DNA of 64,000 nt from JALOLG01 sp963776935. GTDB taxonomy: Bacteria; Actinomycetota; Acidimicrobiia; Acidimicrobiales; Ilumatobacteraceae. Each line of letters opens with the position of its first letter. Position 1 is the stretch's first letter. Of this stretch, positions 1 through 9,240 are shown piece after piece. The notes below the pieces were generated by a model that was given only the letters and a program-made list of their open reading frames with translations, was not told the DNA's origin and searched no databases. The position numbers and the translations under genes are program-made. Location: assembly GCA_963776935.1 (NCBI GenBank), contig CAVZOP010000006.1, positions 248,001-312,000 on the forward strand. Reading direction: 5' to 3'.

Positions 1-359
1 GCGCGGTCGCGTTGCTCGTCGGTGGCATCGGAATCGCGAACGTCATGGTGATCGCCGTGATCGAACGGCGCACCGAGATCGGTCTGCGACGTGCCCTCGG
101 GGCGACCAAGGCACACATCAGACGCCAATTCCTGACCGAAGCGCTGCTGCTGGCCGGCGCCGGCGGGCTGGTCGGCGTGGCGCTCGGCGCCGCGGTCACC
201 GCGGTGTACGCGTCGATCGAGAACTGGCAGATCGTCATCCCCCCAGCCGCGATCGGCGGCGGCATTCTCGCCGCGATCGTGATCGGTGGGATCGCCGGGC
301 TCTACCCGGCCGCACGCGCCGCTCGCCTCCCACCCACCGATGCCCTGCGCTCATCGTGA
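1..359 (+). CDS. MacB/FtsX-family ABC exporter permease, C-terminal end (partial)
   Basis: Only the last ~118 codons are inside the window; the reading frame is already open at base 3, so the gene begins upstream. The visible part carries the RRTEIGLRRALGAT motif typical of the cytoplasmic loop of MacB/LolC/FtsX-type permeases, flanked by hydrophobic segments (around LLLAGAGGLVGVALGA and ILAAIVIGGIAGLYPA), and ends in the common family tail AARAARLPPTDALRSS. Such permeases couple an ATPase to export of peptides, lipoproteins or drugs. The next gene encodes an adaptor-like protein, so this is probably the membrane component of a tripartite-like exporter. Identity of the cargo cannot be told from the fragment. 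Confidence 0.9.
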   Translation, partial: AVALLVGGIGIANVMVIAVIERRTEIGLRRALGATKAHIRRQFLTEALLLAGAGGLVGVALGAAVTAVYASIENWQIVIPPAAIGGGILAAIVIGGIAGLYPAARAARLPPTDALRSS

Positions 360-415
360 CAACTCATCGGACCGCCACACAGCCAACCATCACACATCGA
401 GCAGGGGACGCCACG

Positions 416-1969
416 ATGACCGCCACGACCCGACCCAAACTGCGGTGGATCCTTTTCGTCTCGTTGTCGATCGCGTGCATCGCCGCCACCGCCGAAGGCA
501 TCGCCCGGTGGGCCGGCACTGGAATCGAGTCCACGATCGACGCCGCGCCAGTCCTCGAGGCGGTGCCGATCACCGTCGGCGACCTCACGAGCACAGAACG
601 GATCGACGGCACGATCGAGGAAACCCAGAGCATCACCGTGTTGCACCGCATCGAGGGCCAATCATCAGCCACCTCCCCGACCCAGCCATCGACCGACGAC
701 TCGGCCGCTGACGCGTCGACCGAAGCGAACGTGGTACCGCGTTGGTCTGGCGTCGTTCGCCTCATCGGTGAACGCAACGCAACCCGGCGCCAACTCCGTC
801 GACGCGGCTCCCGAGCCGGAGTGCCCCCCGGTCGGCGAACCCACGACGACAACCACAACTACCACCACACCCGATGTGACGATTCCCGTCGACAACGGAT
901 GCGACCCCACCCCGACCACCACCGACCCCGGACACGACGACCCCGGACACGACGACCCCGGACACGACGACCCCGGACACGACGACGATCCCGACCACCA
1001 CGGTCCCGGACACGACGGCGACGACGATTCCGACGGCGGGGTCGGAACCGGAACCGGCGGGCGACAGCGGCCGCGTCGGGTCGACACCAGGTGGTTTGGG
1101 CGGACCGTCCAGCCGGCCGAGCACGACCGGTGACGCCGACGACCGCGAGCGAACCGGAGACACAGATGATCACGTCGATCGCGGCGACCGGCTCCCCGAT
1201 CGCCAACGGCCACGTGATCTACACCGTCGACGGCGAGCCGGTCGTTGCGCTCCACGGCAACCAGCCGGCCTGGCGAACTCTCGAGTCCGGTGTCGACGAC
1301 GGACCCGATGTGCGCCAACTGGAGCAGAGCCTCGTCGACCTCGGATACGACCCCGACGCCACCGTCACCATCGACGACTCGTTCGACGGCGACACCGAGG
1401 CCGCCATCGAACGCTGGCAGGAGGGTCTCGGTGTCGACCCCACCGGCACAGTCGAGCTCGGGTCCGTCGTGTTCATTGCCGCCGACACCACCGTCACCGC
1501 GCAGCTCGCCGCAGTTGGCGACGACGTCACCGACGGAACCGCGATCGTGAGCCTGGCAGGAAGCTCGTTGCATGTCGTGATCGAAGTGCCGACCGAGCTC
1601 CAGACGATCGTCACGCCCGGACTCGACGTCGACATCGCGGGAACGGCGGGTGTCGTCAGCGTGTTGCGGTCGGCGGAGCGGGACTCGACGACCGTCGTCC
1701 AGGCACTCATCACACCGACCGCGCCACTCGACGACCCAACCGGAACCGTGGTCGCCGTCCGCCTCGAAGTCACGAGCGCGATCGGCGCGACGATCGTGCC
1801 CGCCGAAGCGCTCGTGTCGCGTCTCGACGGTACCTACGCCGTGCAGGTCGGCTCACCGGATGGACCCCACGAGTTCCTGCCGGTCACCGTGCTCGCCGTC
1901 AGCGGCGGCGACGTCGCCGTACAGAGCGATCAACTCGACGAAGGCATGGCCGTACTGGTCCCCGTCTGA
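416..1969 (+). CDS. HlyD-like membrane-fusion/adaptor protein with peptidoglycan-binding domain; linker frame disturbed
   Basis: Likely adaptor of the upstream exporter permease. ATG at 416 is preferred over GTG at 356 because of the upstream AGGGGAC. An N-terminal anchor (residues ~9-28) follows KLRWILFV. A PG_binding_1-like domain lies near residues 295-350 (DVRQLEQSLVDLGY, AAIERWQEGLG), followed by a barrel-sandwich/beta region as in actinobacterial HlyD-like proteins. The single frame stays open throughout, but between ~745 and ~1110 its product is an Arg-rich run, whereas the other two frames give plausible Thr/Pro linker (PTTTTTTTTTPD, then repeated TPDTT). The natural protein therefore probably switches frame three times, and the sum restores the frame. 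Either three single-base errors or real changes in a disordered linker explain this. Confidence 0.75.
   Translation: MTATTRPKLRWILFVSLSIACIAATAEGIARWAGTGIESTIDAAPVLEAVPITVGDLTSTERIDGTIEETQSITVLHRIEGQSSATSPTQPSTDDSAADASTEANVVPRWSGVVRLIGERNATRRQLRRRGSRAGVPPGRRTHDDNHNYHHTRCDDSRRQRMRPHPDHHRPRTRRPRTRRPRTRRPRTRRRSRPPRSRTRRRRRFRRRGRNRNRRATAAASGRHQVVWADRPAGRARPVTPTTASEPETQMITSIAATGSPIANGHVIYTVDGEPVVALHGNQPAWRTLESGVDDGPDVRQLEQSLVDLGYDPDATVTIDDSFDGDTEAAIERWQEGLGVDPTGTVELGSVVFIAADTTVTAQLAAVGDDVTDGTAIVSLAGSSLHVVIEVPTELQTIVTPGLDVDIAGTAGVVSVLRSAERDSTTVVQALITPTAPLDDPTGTVVAVRLEVTSAIGATIVPAEALVSRLDGTYAVQVGSPDGPHEFLPVTVLAVSGGDVAVQSDQLDEGMAVLVPV
924..983 (+). repeat. 15-bp tandem repeat, four copies
   Basis: Four exact copies of GACCCCGGACACGAC occupy 924-938, 939-953, 954-968 and 969-983. 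They fall in the linker of the adaptor gene. One frame reads TPDTT per unit (a normal extracellular Thr/Pro linker), the continuous frame reads RPRTR, and the third reads DPGHD. No spacers separate the copies, so this is not a CRISPR array. Confidence 0.95.
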
Positions 1970-1984
1970 TCGTGGCAGCATCTT

Positions 1985-3064
1985 TTAGGAAGGCCGGGCC
2001 AACTCGCTCCTGGCCGCCTCTGCGAGGCGCAGGCCGTGGCCCGGGCGGTCGGGTACCAACGCATATCCGTCGCGGAACTCGATCGGTGTCTCGATCAGGT
2101 GGTTGTACGACAGGAATGAGTACTCGAGCCAGCTCACCTCGGGCAACGCGGCGGCGATGTGAACGCCGATCTCGAAATTGGTGTTCCCGACGGAGATCGG
2201 TACGCCGTGCTCCGCGGCCAGCCAGCCCAGCTTCATGGCATCGTCGATCGAGCCGTGAATGTTGAGCACGTCCACCGCCCGCCGCTCGAGCAGCTCGCGC
2301 TTTCCCGACAGGTTCAGATACTCACCGGCGTTGACGAGAACGTCTGGTACCGCCTGGGATATCGATCGCAGCCCGTCGATGTCGCCGCGTAAGCACGGGT
2401 CCTCGATCCAATAGAGCGGAACCCCGGCGTCGTGGAATGCATGCAGCCGTCGGATCGCCTCCTTGGGCGCCCACGCCTCATTGGCATCCGCCATCAACAG
2501 GCACTCGCATCCCACGGTTTCCTGTACGAGTTTGAGTCGTCGAATGTCCCAACTCTGGTCAGGGTGACCGACCTTGACCTTGAACGTCGAGAAGCCCGCA
2601 GCCCTCGCGCGAGTGTAGAAACCGGCGACCTGCTCGTCGGTGAGATGGAACTCGAGCCCACTCGCGTAGGCCGGCACTCGTTGACGCTGGCCTCCGAGCA
2701 GCTTGTACAGCGGCAGTCCGAGGATGTGGCCCTGGATGTCCCACATGGCCTGCTCGACGCTCGGGGAGAAGACCGATGCCCTGATCCGACCGCCGCGAGG
2801 GCGTTCGAGACGGTTGACCCACGCGAAAGGACTCGCACCGATGACTTGTGCGGCAAGCTCGTGCTCAAACCGTGCCTGAAGCTCCGACAGCGAGGGCAGC
2901 GAGTCCGTGACGGCGTGGAAGAAGCCCGTCCCGACGTGTCCGTCCCCATCCTCGAGCTCCAGGACCCCGATCGAGAGATGCCCGGTGGACACCTGCGAAT
3001 CGCCGATGATTCGGTCCAGTTCGACATCGAAACGCGTCAGAGCAAACCTCTGAATGCTGGGCAT
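1985..3064 (-). CDS. Enolase-superfamily (mandelate racemase/muconate lactonizing type) sugar-acid enzyme
   Basis: A 359-aa cytosolic (beta/alpha)8-barrel enzyme of the MR/MLE group. The start at 3064 is chosen for a strong GGAGGGGAG about 10 nt upstream; an in-frame start at 3100 lacks one. Visible active-site elements are the KxK motif (K162, K164 in FKVKVG), metal ligands D193 (DANEAW), E221 (WIEDP) and E248 (NAGEY). The barrel-7 position that is His in mandelate racemase, fuconate dehydratase and relatives reads SVGNTNFEIG, with no His, so chemistry probably relies on the lysines. It is divergent from a LacI regulator and near a sugar importer, suggesting a dehydratase, cycloisomerase or epimerase acting on a sugar acid. 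The exact substrate is unknown. Confidence 0.85.
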   Translation of the reverse strand: MPSIQRFALTRFDVELDRIIGDSQVSTGHLSIGVLELEDGDGHVGTGFFHAVTDSLPSLSELQARFEHELAAQVIGASPFAWVNRLERPRGGRIRASVFSPSVEQAMWDIQGHILGLPLYKLLGGQRQRVPAYASGLEFHLTDEQVAGFYTRARAAGFSTFKVKVGHPDQSWDIRRLKLVQETVGCECLLMADANEAWAPKEAIRRLHAFHDAGVPLYWIEDPCLRGDIDGLRSISQAVPDVLVNAGEYLNLSGKRELLERRAVDVLNIHGSIDDAMKLGWLAAEHGVPISVGNTNFEIGVHIAAALPEVSWLEYSFLSYNHLIETPIEFRDGYALVPDRPGHGLRLAEAARSELARPS

Positions 3065-3113
3065 CTGAGCGTTCTCCCCTCCGTCGGAACACCTCTCCAC
3101 GAGGGAGATCGTC

Positions 3114-3161
3114 TTGACAAGCTGTATCAGTCAGAACTAGGTTCGTAACTAGTACCGGAAC
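3114..3161 (+). promoter_or_regulatory. Divergent control region: candidate promoter and LacI-type operator
   Basis: TTGACA at 3114-3119 is followed after 18 nt by TAGGTT (3138-3143), a plausible promoter for the LacI gene. Overlapping the -10 and probable start point is an inverted repeat GTTC-N13-GAAC (3141-3161) with a central ACTAGT palindrome. It is well placed for the LacI-type protein to repress itself and the divergent enolase-superfamily gene. Both assignments are inferred from position and symmetry. Confidence 0.5.
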
Positions 3162-3238
3162 TTATACCGACACTGACGGTGAGCGTAGCAAACCGTCTGG
3201 TGAGTACAAGCCCGATCAGGGGGAGAGGGCGCAGGACG

Positions 3239-4258
3239 ATGAGGAACCACACCATCAGAGACGTCGCACGCGAGGCCGGCGTTTCGGTGGCGACGGTTTC
3301 GAGAGTGCTCAACAACAAGCCCGATGCATCCTCCCTGGCACGCGAGAAGGTCGAGGATGCGATCTCGAAGCTGGGGTACGCCCGAAGCACCCAATGGCAA
3401 CAGCTCACCACGGGCAAGACCCGCGCCATCTCATTGCTCTTTCCGCACACAGACACGAACCCGAGCCACATCTATTTGGACTTCATCGCCGGTGTCACGT
3501 CGGCCTGCGAAGAACGTGACTATCGACTTGATCTCATCATGCGTTCGCTCGACGAGCGCGATCTCCTCGACCTCTACCGTTCGAGCAAGAGCGACGGCAC
3601 CGTCTTGATGCGGGTGCAGTTGAGTGATTGGCGGGTCGACCTCCTCCGAGAGATGGGCCTTCCATTCGTGATGCTCGGCCACACCGAGGAGCCGGTCGGC
3701 GCCAGCTTCATCGACTACGACTTCGAGGCTGCGGTTCGGATTGGCCTGGATCATTTGGTCGCACTGGGCCACCGGCACATCGCGTACGTGTCACCGATGC
3801 CGTCCCAGGAGAGCCAACACGGACCGACAATGCGAGCGCTCCGTGCGTATACGAACGCCTGCGTCGAGCTCGAGCTCCCTCAACTGCACTACCACGCAGA
3901 TCAGGACCTGCGTCACATCCGTCTCATGACGACCAACATGTTGCAGGAGCACCCCGAGATCACGGCACTCGTGACGATGCGGGAAATGGTGGAGACGGCG
4001 CTCTTCAGCGCCGTTCACGACGCCGGACTCCGTGTGCCTGACGACATCTCGGTGCTCGGCCTGACGACGCCGCGTGGTCCTGAGCTGACAAGTCCGGCCC
4101 TGACAGCGATGGAGTTCCCCGCATGGTCGATGGCCTACGAGGCGGGCCGGATGATGATCGACGAGCTGCAAGGCGTCGACACGACTGTGAAGGAGATCCT
4201 CTGGGATCCGACCTTGACCGTGCGCGCGAGCACGAGCCGCCGGCGGCAGGGCCGGTGA
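3239..4258 (+). CDS. LacI-family transcriptional regulator
   Basis: A 339-aa DNA-binding repressor of a sugar or sugar-acid regulon. ATG at 3239 follows GGGGAGAGG and places the HTH at the extreme N terminus (TIRDVAREAGVSVATVSRVL, residues ~5-24), as in the family; an upstream GTG at 3179 would add an unusual 20-residue extension. The rest is a periplasmic-binding-protein-like sensor domain (AISLLFPH, LDHLVALGHRHIAYVS, DDISVLGL) of normal length. It lies divergent from the enolase-superfamily gene and upstream of the damaged carbohydrate importer, so it most likely controls both. The effector is unknown. Confidence 0.95.
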   Translation: MRNHTIRDVAREAGVSVATVSRVLNNKPDASSLAREKVEDAISKLGYARSTQWQQLTTGKTRAISLLFPHTDTNPSHIYLDFIAGVTSACEERDYRLDLIMRSLDERDLLDLYRSSKSDGTVLMRVQLSDWRVDLLREMGLPFVMLGHTEEPVGASFIDYDFEAAVRIGLDHLVALGHRHIAYVSPMPSQESQHGPTMRALRAYTNACVELELPQLHYHADQDLRHIRLMTTNMLQEHPEITALVTMREMVETALFSAVHDAGLRVPDDISVLGLTTPRGPELTSPALTAMEFPAWSMAYEAGRMMIDELQGVDTTVKEILWDPTLTVRASTSRRRQGR

Positions 4259-4388
4259 GAGAAGCGATCCAGCCGAGTGCACGGCGATCGTCGACCGCAC
4301 GAATCTCACCGTTCGTCGTGTGCTCGTGCAGACGGCGTCCGAACAGAACCAACCGTCACGTCACCCGTGACCCAGGAGGGGAGAAGCA

Positions 4389-5779
4389 ATGATGTTCCGA
4401 GACCGAAGGTGCGTGCGCGCCGTCCTGTTGTCGGCTGCCGCCGCGCTCTTCGTCGCCGCGTGCGGCTCTGACGACGACGACTCCGCCGCAACCACGGCGG
4501 ACACGATGTCCGACAGCGTGGAGAGCTCGGCGACCGCCGAGCCCAGCGGACGGTCGCTGACGTCGAGCCGGCGACCATCACCTATCTCGCCAGTCAGAAC
4601 TGGGTGCTCGATTCCGAGAGGGAGTTGGCCGCTCAGTTCGAGGCCGAGACCGGGATTCACGTCGACTACCAGATCATCCCCGCCGACCAGTACTTCAGCG
4701 TGCTGCAGACGAAGCTCGAAGCCGGTGGTGAAGGCATCGACATCTTCGGCGGGCAGAGTGGCAAGACCGACATCCAGCTCCAGCTCGGGGTCGAGGAGAA
4801 CGCCGTTCCTCTCACCGACGAGGAGTGGGTGCAGCGCATGGACCCCTTGTCGACCGAGCAGATCAGCCTCGACGGCACCGTGTATGGGCAGACGATCTGG
4901 GACACCGTCGGCGGTTCGTGGGTCGTGGTGTACAACAAGACGATCTTCGCCGACAACGGCATCGAGGTGCCGACGACGTACGACGAGTTCGCCGCCGCCT
5001 GCGAGACGCTGTCGAGCGCAGGTGTCACGCCGATCTACGAACCGGTGTCGGACGGGTGGCACCACGTGCTGTGGTTCGCGGAGCTCGGACCTGCGTACGA
5101 GGCGGCGTCGCCAGGCCTCGTCGACCAACTCAACGCCAACGAGGTCGACGCATGGCCGATGATCCGACGATGCAGCTCGCACTCGGTCAGCTGAACGACC
5201 TGTACTCGAACGGCTGCTTCGGCGACGACCCCTTGTCGGACGAGTTCGCCAACACCGAGGCCAACATGGCCAGTGGCGAGTACGCCATGACGGTCAACCG
5301 TCTCGGACTGCCGGCCCAGATCGAAGCCGCAGATCCCACGGCGTCAGCCGACGACTACGGGTTCTTCCTGATGCCGCTCGCCGACAACCAGATCTGGAAC
5401 GTCAACCCCGCTGCACCGAGCAAGTTCATCTACACGGGCTCCGAGCACATCGACGCCGCCAAGGCGTACTTCGAGTTCCTGGCGAGGCCGGAGAACCTCC
5501 AGTTCGTGCTCGACAACGAGCCGCAGTTCGTGCTGCTCAACTTCGACGGCGTGACCGCCGAACTGAGCGAGGCGCAACAGGCATTCGTCGACGCCCACCC
5601 GGACCAGGGCACCGTGCTGCAGACCGCGGTCAACTACGTCAACCCGCAATGGATCGAGATGGGTCAGGACATCGTCGCCATGTTCACCGGGGCCGAAGAC
5701 TCCGGTCGAGGTGCTCGAGGCGATCGACGGTCGCCGGGCCGAGATGGCCATGGCCGCCGGCGATCCCGGGTGGGAGTGA
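4389..5779 (+). pseudogene. Carbohydrate ABC transporter substrate-binding lipoprotein, frameshifted
   Basis: Extracellular solute-binding family 1 protein of a sugar importer. A strong AGGAGGGGAG precedes ATG 4389. The signal peptide ends in a lipobox (ALFVAACG). The coding frame changes three times. The signal-peptide frame gives way near 4557 to one reading DVEPATITYLASQNWVLDSE; that gives way near 5150 to one continuing MADDPTMQLALGQLNDLY; near 5698 it changes again to TPVEVLEAIDGRRAEM, ending at 5779. The pieces join into one sensible protein of ~460 residues. Assembly indels or genuine decay are equally compatible. The two permease genes downstream are also broken. Confidence 0.8.
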
Positions 5780-5812
5780 ACGCACTGACCGCGATCCCGC
5801 CCGCCGATTCGC

Positions 5813-6720
5813 ATGCAGCCTGATCGCGGCGGCAGACGAGCGAAGGCGACGGCGCGGAGCTACCCCACGTACTTCGCCTTGGGGGCGATCGTGCTCCACA
5901 TGGTGTTCATCGTCATTCCGAGCGTCATGGGGATCTTCTACTCGCTGACGAACTGGAGCCGGTTCTCATCCGATATCGATTTCGTTGGGCTCGACAACTA
6001 CCGGTCTGTCTTCGGGTCCGATGGGGCGATGTTCCAGGCGGTCAAGAACACGGTGCTCTTCACCGGCGCCACGATCATCACCAAGACGGTGATCGGGCTG
6101 ATGCTCGCTCTGCTCGTCTCCCGAGGAATCCATCGATTCGCGACGCTGCATCGCGCTGTGATCTACCTGCCTTCGGTCCTGCCGATGATCGTCGTCGGGA
6201 TCGTCTTCAAGTCGATTCTCCATCCGTCGACAGGAATCCTCAACGGTTCCTCGACGCCGTCGGGCTCGACTTCCTGACAGCGCGCTGGTTGACCGACACG
6301 CGTCTCGCCTTGTACTCGATCGTCGCAGTCGACACATGGAAGGGCGTTGGGTTCATCATGCTGCTCCTTCTGGCAGGCCTTGAATCCATTCCGCGTGAGT
6401 ACTACGAGGCGGCGCGAATCGACGGAGCGAATGCATTCGCCGAGCTTCGCTACATCACGCTTCCGCTCTTGAAGCCGGTGCTCACCGTCACGACCGTTCT
6501 GAATCTGCTGTACGGATTGAAGGTGTTCGACAGCGTGTGGGTGTTGACCAATGGTGGGCCCGGCTACGCGACCGAGACGGTGAACACCATCGTGTTCAAG
6601 GAGTTCGCGCGAGGTCACTATGCGGTGAGCACGGCGCTCTCGACCGTGTTGTTCCTCGTCATGACCACGGCGGGTCTGTTCCTCATCCGAGCGATGCACA
6701 GGCAGATCGACGATGCCTGA
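5813..6720 (+). pseudogene. Carbohydrate ABC transporter permease (MalF/UgpA type), frameshifted
   Basis: First membrane subunit of the sugar importer, 33 nt after the binding-protein gene. The first frame (from ATG 5813) encodes the N-terminal transmembrane helix (GAIVLHMVFIVIPSVMG) and FVGLDNYRSVF, then runs through VIYLPSVLPMIVVGIVFK. Near 6243 the sense moves back one base: the new frame reads RFLDAVGLDFLTARWLTDT and continues with the EAA loop (EYYEAARIDGANAFAELRYI) and NGGPGYATET to the stop at 6720. One missing base explains the break. The EAA loop shows it couples to a cytosolic ATPase, which is not encoded nearby; shared MsmK-like ATPases are common for this family. Confidence 0.85.
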
Positions 6721-7550
6721 GAGCATCAAGATGCGTCGTTCGCTGCGCCGTGGCAGGAATCACGCCGGTGGCGACGTCGGTGAGCCTGGTGATGTTCATC
6801 CCGATCTACTTGGTCGTCGTCAACTCCTTCAAGACCGATGCCCAGGCACGGTCGATGGGCGCCGGCTTGCCGAGGGAGCTGCGTTGGGACAACTACGACG
6901 TGGTGATCGAGGAGGGCAAGCTGACGCAGGCGTTCGTCAACAGCATGATCTACACGGTGTTCGCGACCGTGCTCTGCGTCCTGCTCGCGACGGCAGCTGC
7001 GTTCGTGTTGGCGCGGAACCGAACCAGGCTCAATCGTCTGCTCTATCTCTTCCTGGTGATCGGGATCGCCATGCCCGTCAACTACGTCACTCTCACGAAG
7101 GTGATGCAGGTGACGCATCTGGTGAACACGCAGTTGGGGATGATCATCCTGTACGCCGCGTTCAAGCTGCCCTTCGCCGTGTTCGTGATCTACGCGTTCG
7201 TCCACACGGTGCCGATCGAGATCGACGAGGCGGCGATCATCGACGGCTGCGCGCCGCGCCAGCTCTTCTGGCGGATCATGGTGCCCCTTCTGCGGCCGGC
7301 GTGGATCACCGTGGGGATCCTGACGTTCCTCGACCTGTGGAGCGAGTTCATCATGCCCCTCTACTTCCTCAGCAGTTCCGACAAGTGGCCGATGACGCTC
7401 GCCGTGTACAACTTCTTCGGCATCTACGAGTCGAGCTGGAACCTGGTGTCGGCCGACGTCGTGTTGACGATCCTGCCCGTGCTCGTGGTGTTCGTGCTCG
7501 GCCAGCGCCACATCAAGTCCGGTCTGACGGCGGGCGCCGTCAAGGGATAG
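6713..7550 (+). pseudogene. Carbohydrate ABC transporter permease (MalG/UgpE type), N-terminal frameshift
   Basis: Second membrane subunit of the sugar importer. ATG 6713 overlaps the end of the first permease, but after ~13 codons the frame must advance by one near 6750 to enter the long frame VAGITPVATSVSLVMF that runs to 7550. Initiation at the in-frame GTG 6750 would rescue a nearly complete protein but has no ribosome-binding site. The body is a typical ~265-residue MalG-like protein with an EAA loop (IEIDEAAIIDGCAPRQLFWRI) and several transmembrane helices. The 3' end overlaps the tail of the convergent amidohydrolase gene by 11 nt. Confidence 0.8.
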
Positions 7551-8475
7551 CGACGACGCCTTCGGCGACACCCTTTCCCGCGTCGGGCAACTTGTACACA
7601 CGCCGGGCCGTCGTTGCCAACACGGCTCGTACGGCTGGCGCTTCGAGTTGGTCGAGGCAGCCCCGGAGGTCGGACCAGATCTGGGTGTAGGACGTGGCCG
7701 CCAGCAATGCGAACGGCCAATCACCGCCGTACATCATGCGATCGGGACCGAACACGTCGAGCGCGTGATCGACGTACCGCTGCAGCACCTCCGACGTGTC
7801 ACCGGGAGCGGCTGCGGTGTTGAGCCCGGACAGTTTGACCATCACGTTGGGAGCGCTGGCGGCGTCGGCGAGCAGCGACGCCCACGGTTCCCAGCCGCGC
7901 TGGCGGATCGGTGGTTTGGCGAGATGATCGACGACGAGCACGAGGTCAGGGTGGCGCTCAGCAAGCAGCGGAACGAGTCGCAGCAGGGACTCGGACTCGG
8001 CGCACACATCGAACACCAGTCGCTTGTCGGCGAGCAGGTCGAGCACCTCGGCGACCCGGGGATGCGTCAGGAGCGCGGGGTCGGGATGTCGGTGCACGAG
8101 GTGGCGGGCGCCCACGATCGGCGCCGTCTTCCAGCGCGTGAGGCAGGCGTCGGCCGCCGCTGCGTCATCGATCGGCACCCAGGCGACGATGCCGGCCACC
8201 GCCGGATTGGCGGCGGCGGTGGCGAGCATCAACTCGGTGTCACCGAGGGCGTCGGCCGCTTGCACCAACACCACCTGGCGAACGCCAGCGGCTGTGTGCT
8301 CGTCCTCGACGTCGCCGAGGTCGTACCGGCGTGCCAACTGTGGCACCTCGGCCAACCACGGATAGTCGACGCGATCGGCGTCCCACACGTGAACGTGGCT
8401 GTCGACGACATCGTCGGCAGCAGCGGGAGTCGTGGCGTCCCAAAGCGTCCCGCCCGGGGTGGGCGGCTGGGTCAC
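7540..8475 (-). CDS. Amidohydrolase-2 family lactonase, probable L-fuconolactonase
   Basis: A 311-aa metal-dependent hydrolase of the COG3618/amidohydrolase_2 family. Visible landmarks are the N-terminal metal motif DSHVHVWD, VPIDD, the central VLVVDHLAKPP, VMVKLSGL and the C-terminal FGPDRMMYGGDWPF. In this neighbourhood (L-fuconate dehydratase, SDR and monosaccharide importer) the likely reaction is opening of L-fucono-1,5-lactone to L-fuconate in the non-phosphorylative fucose pathway. GTG 8475 overlaps the stop of the GntR gene (GTGA), indicating translational coupling. Related hydrolases act on other sugar lactones or 2-pyrone-4,6-dicarboxylate, so substrate identity rests on context. 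Confidence 0.8.
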   Translation of the reverse strand: MTQPPTPGGTLWDATTPAAADDVVDSHVHVWDADRVDYPWLAEVPQLARRYDLGDVEDEHTAAGVRQVVLVQAADALGDTELMLATAAANPAVAGIVAWVPIDDAAAADACLTRWKTAPIVGARHLVHRHPDPALLTHPRVAEVLDLLADKRLVFDVCAESESLLRLVPLLAERHPDLVLVVDHLAKPPIRQRGWEPWASLLADAASAPNVMVKLSGLNTAAAPGDTSEVLQRYVDHALDVFGPDRMMYGGDWPFALLAATSYTQIWSDLRGCLDQLEAPAVRAVLATTARRVYKLPDAGKGVAEGVVAIP

Positions 8476-9182
8476 GCCGGCATCGTGACCTTGCCCGAGG
8501 CGAACACGTCGTCGATTCGACGTATGGCGGTGTGCAGGTGATTGCGCATCGCGGCCTCGGCTGCCACGGGGTCGTGGGCGGCGATGGCGTCGGCGATGAT
8601 CACGTGTTCGACGTTGGTCGCGGCGCCCTGCCGGGCGTGGTGGTACAGGCGGTACATGTGCAGGTGGCTGCGTAGTCGCACCAGCGATTCGCGCAGCCAC
8701 GGGTTGCCGGCAAGCGCGGCGACCGTGTCGTGAAACGTGGCGTCGTACACCATCCCTCGCCGGTTGACCGCCGGGTCGTCGCTGTCGTCGCTCCCACCAC
8801 TGCGTGCCAGTGCCTGCAGGGCAGCGGCCTGCTCGGGTGTCGCCCGCTCTGCGGCCGCGGCGGCCGCAGCCGGTTCCACCAGCAGCCGGAAGTCGATCAA
8901 CGAATGCAGGTCGTCGAGGCTGATCAGCGGTGCGACAAGGTACCCGCGCCTCGGTTCCTTGACGATCAGGCCCTCGGCCTCGAGCCGCGCCAACGCCTCC
9001 CGAACCGGCGTGGGCGACACCCCCAGCATCTTGGCGACGGCGTCGATGTTCAGGCGGTTGCCAGGGCCAAGGGTGTGGTTCATGAGCATGTCGACGAGCA
9101 CGTCGTGGACGTCGTCGGTGAGCGGTTGCCGCTCGGTGAGGCGGCGGCCGGCGGCCGAGGCACGAACGCCCTCGATGTCCAT
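8472..9182 (-). CDS. GntR-family (FCD subfamily) regulator of the fucose cluster
   Basis: A 236-aa regulator with an N-terminal winged helix (LNIDAVAKMLGVSPTPVREALARLE, about residues 35-60) and an all-helical FCD effector domain carrying the metal/ligand-type residues YDATFHDTVAALAGN and IIADAIAAHDPVAAEAAMRNHL. ATG 9182 is chosen because GGGGAGGA lies 11 nt upstream; farther in-frame starts run into the AT-rich control region. It is divergent from the importer genes and co-transcribed with the fuconolactonase-like gene, so it probably controls the whole cluster, with a fuconate-type acid as the likely effector (inference). Confidence 0.9.
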   Translation of the reverse strand: MDIEGVRASAAGRRLTERQPLTDDVHDVLVDMLMNHTLGPGNRLNIDAVAKMLGVSPTPVREALARLEAEGLIVKEPRRGYLVAPLISLDDLHSLIDFRLLVEPAAAAAAAERATPEQAAALQALARSGGSDDSDDPAVNRRGMVYDATFHDTVAALAGNPWLRESLVRLRSHLHMYRLYHHARQGAATNVEHVIIADAIAAHDPVAAEAAMRNHLHTAIRRIDDVFASGKVTMPA

Positions 9183-9240
9183 CGGTTCCACGGTCCTCCC
9201 CGTCGCCACGTGATCTCGCTGCGACAAGGGTAGCACTGTT

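Noticed and set aside
924..983. Short tandem repeats as a CRISPR array
   Set aside because: 15-bp units without spacers, inside a coding linker; no cas genes in the window.
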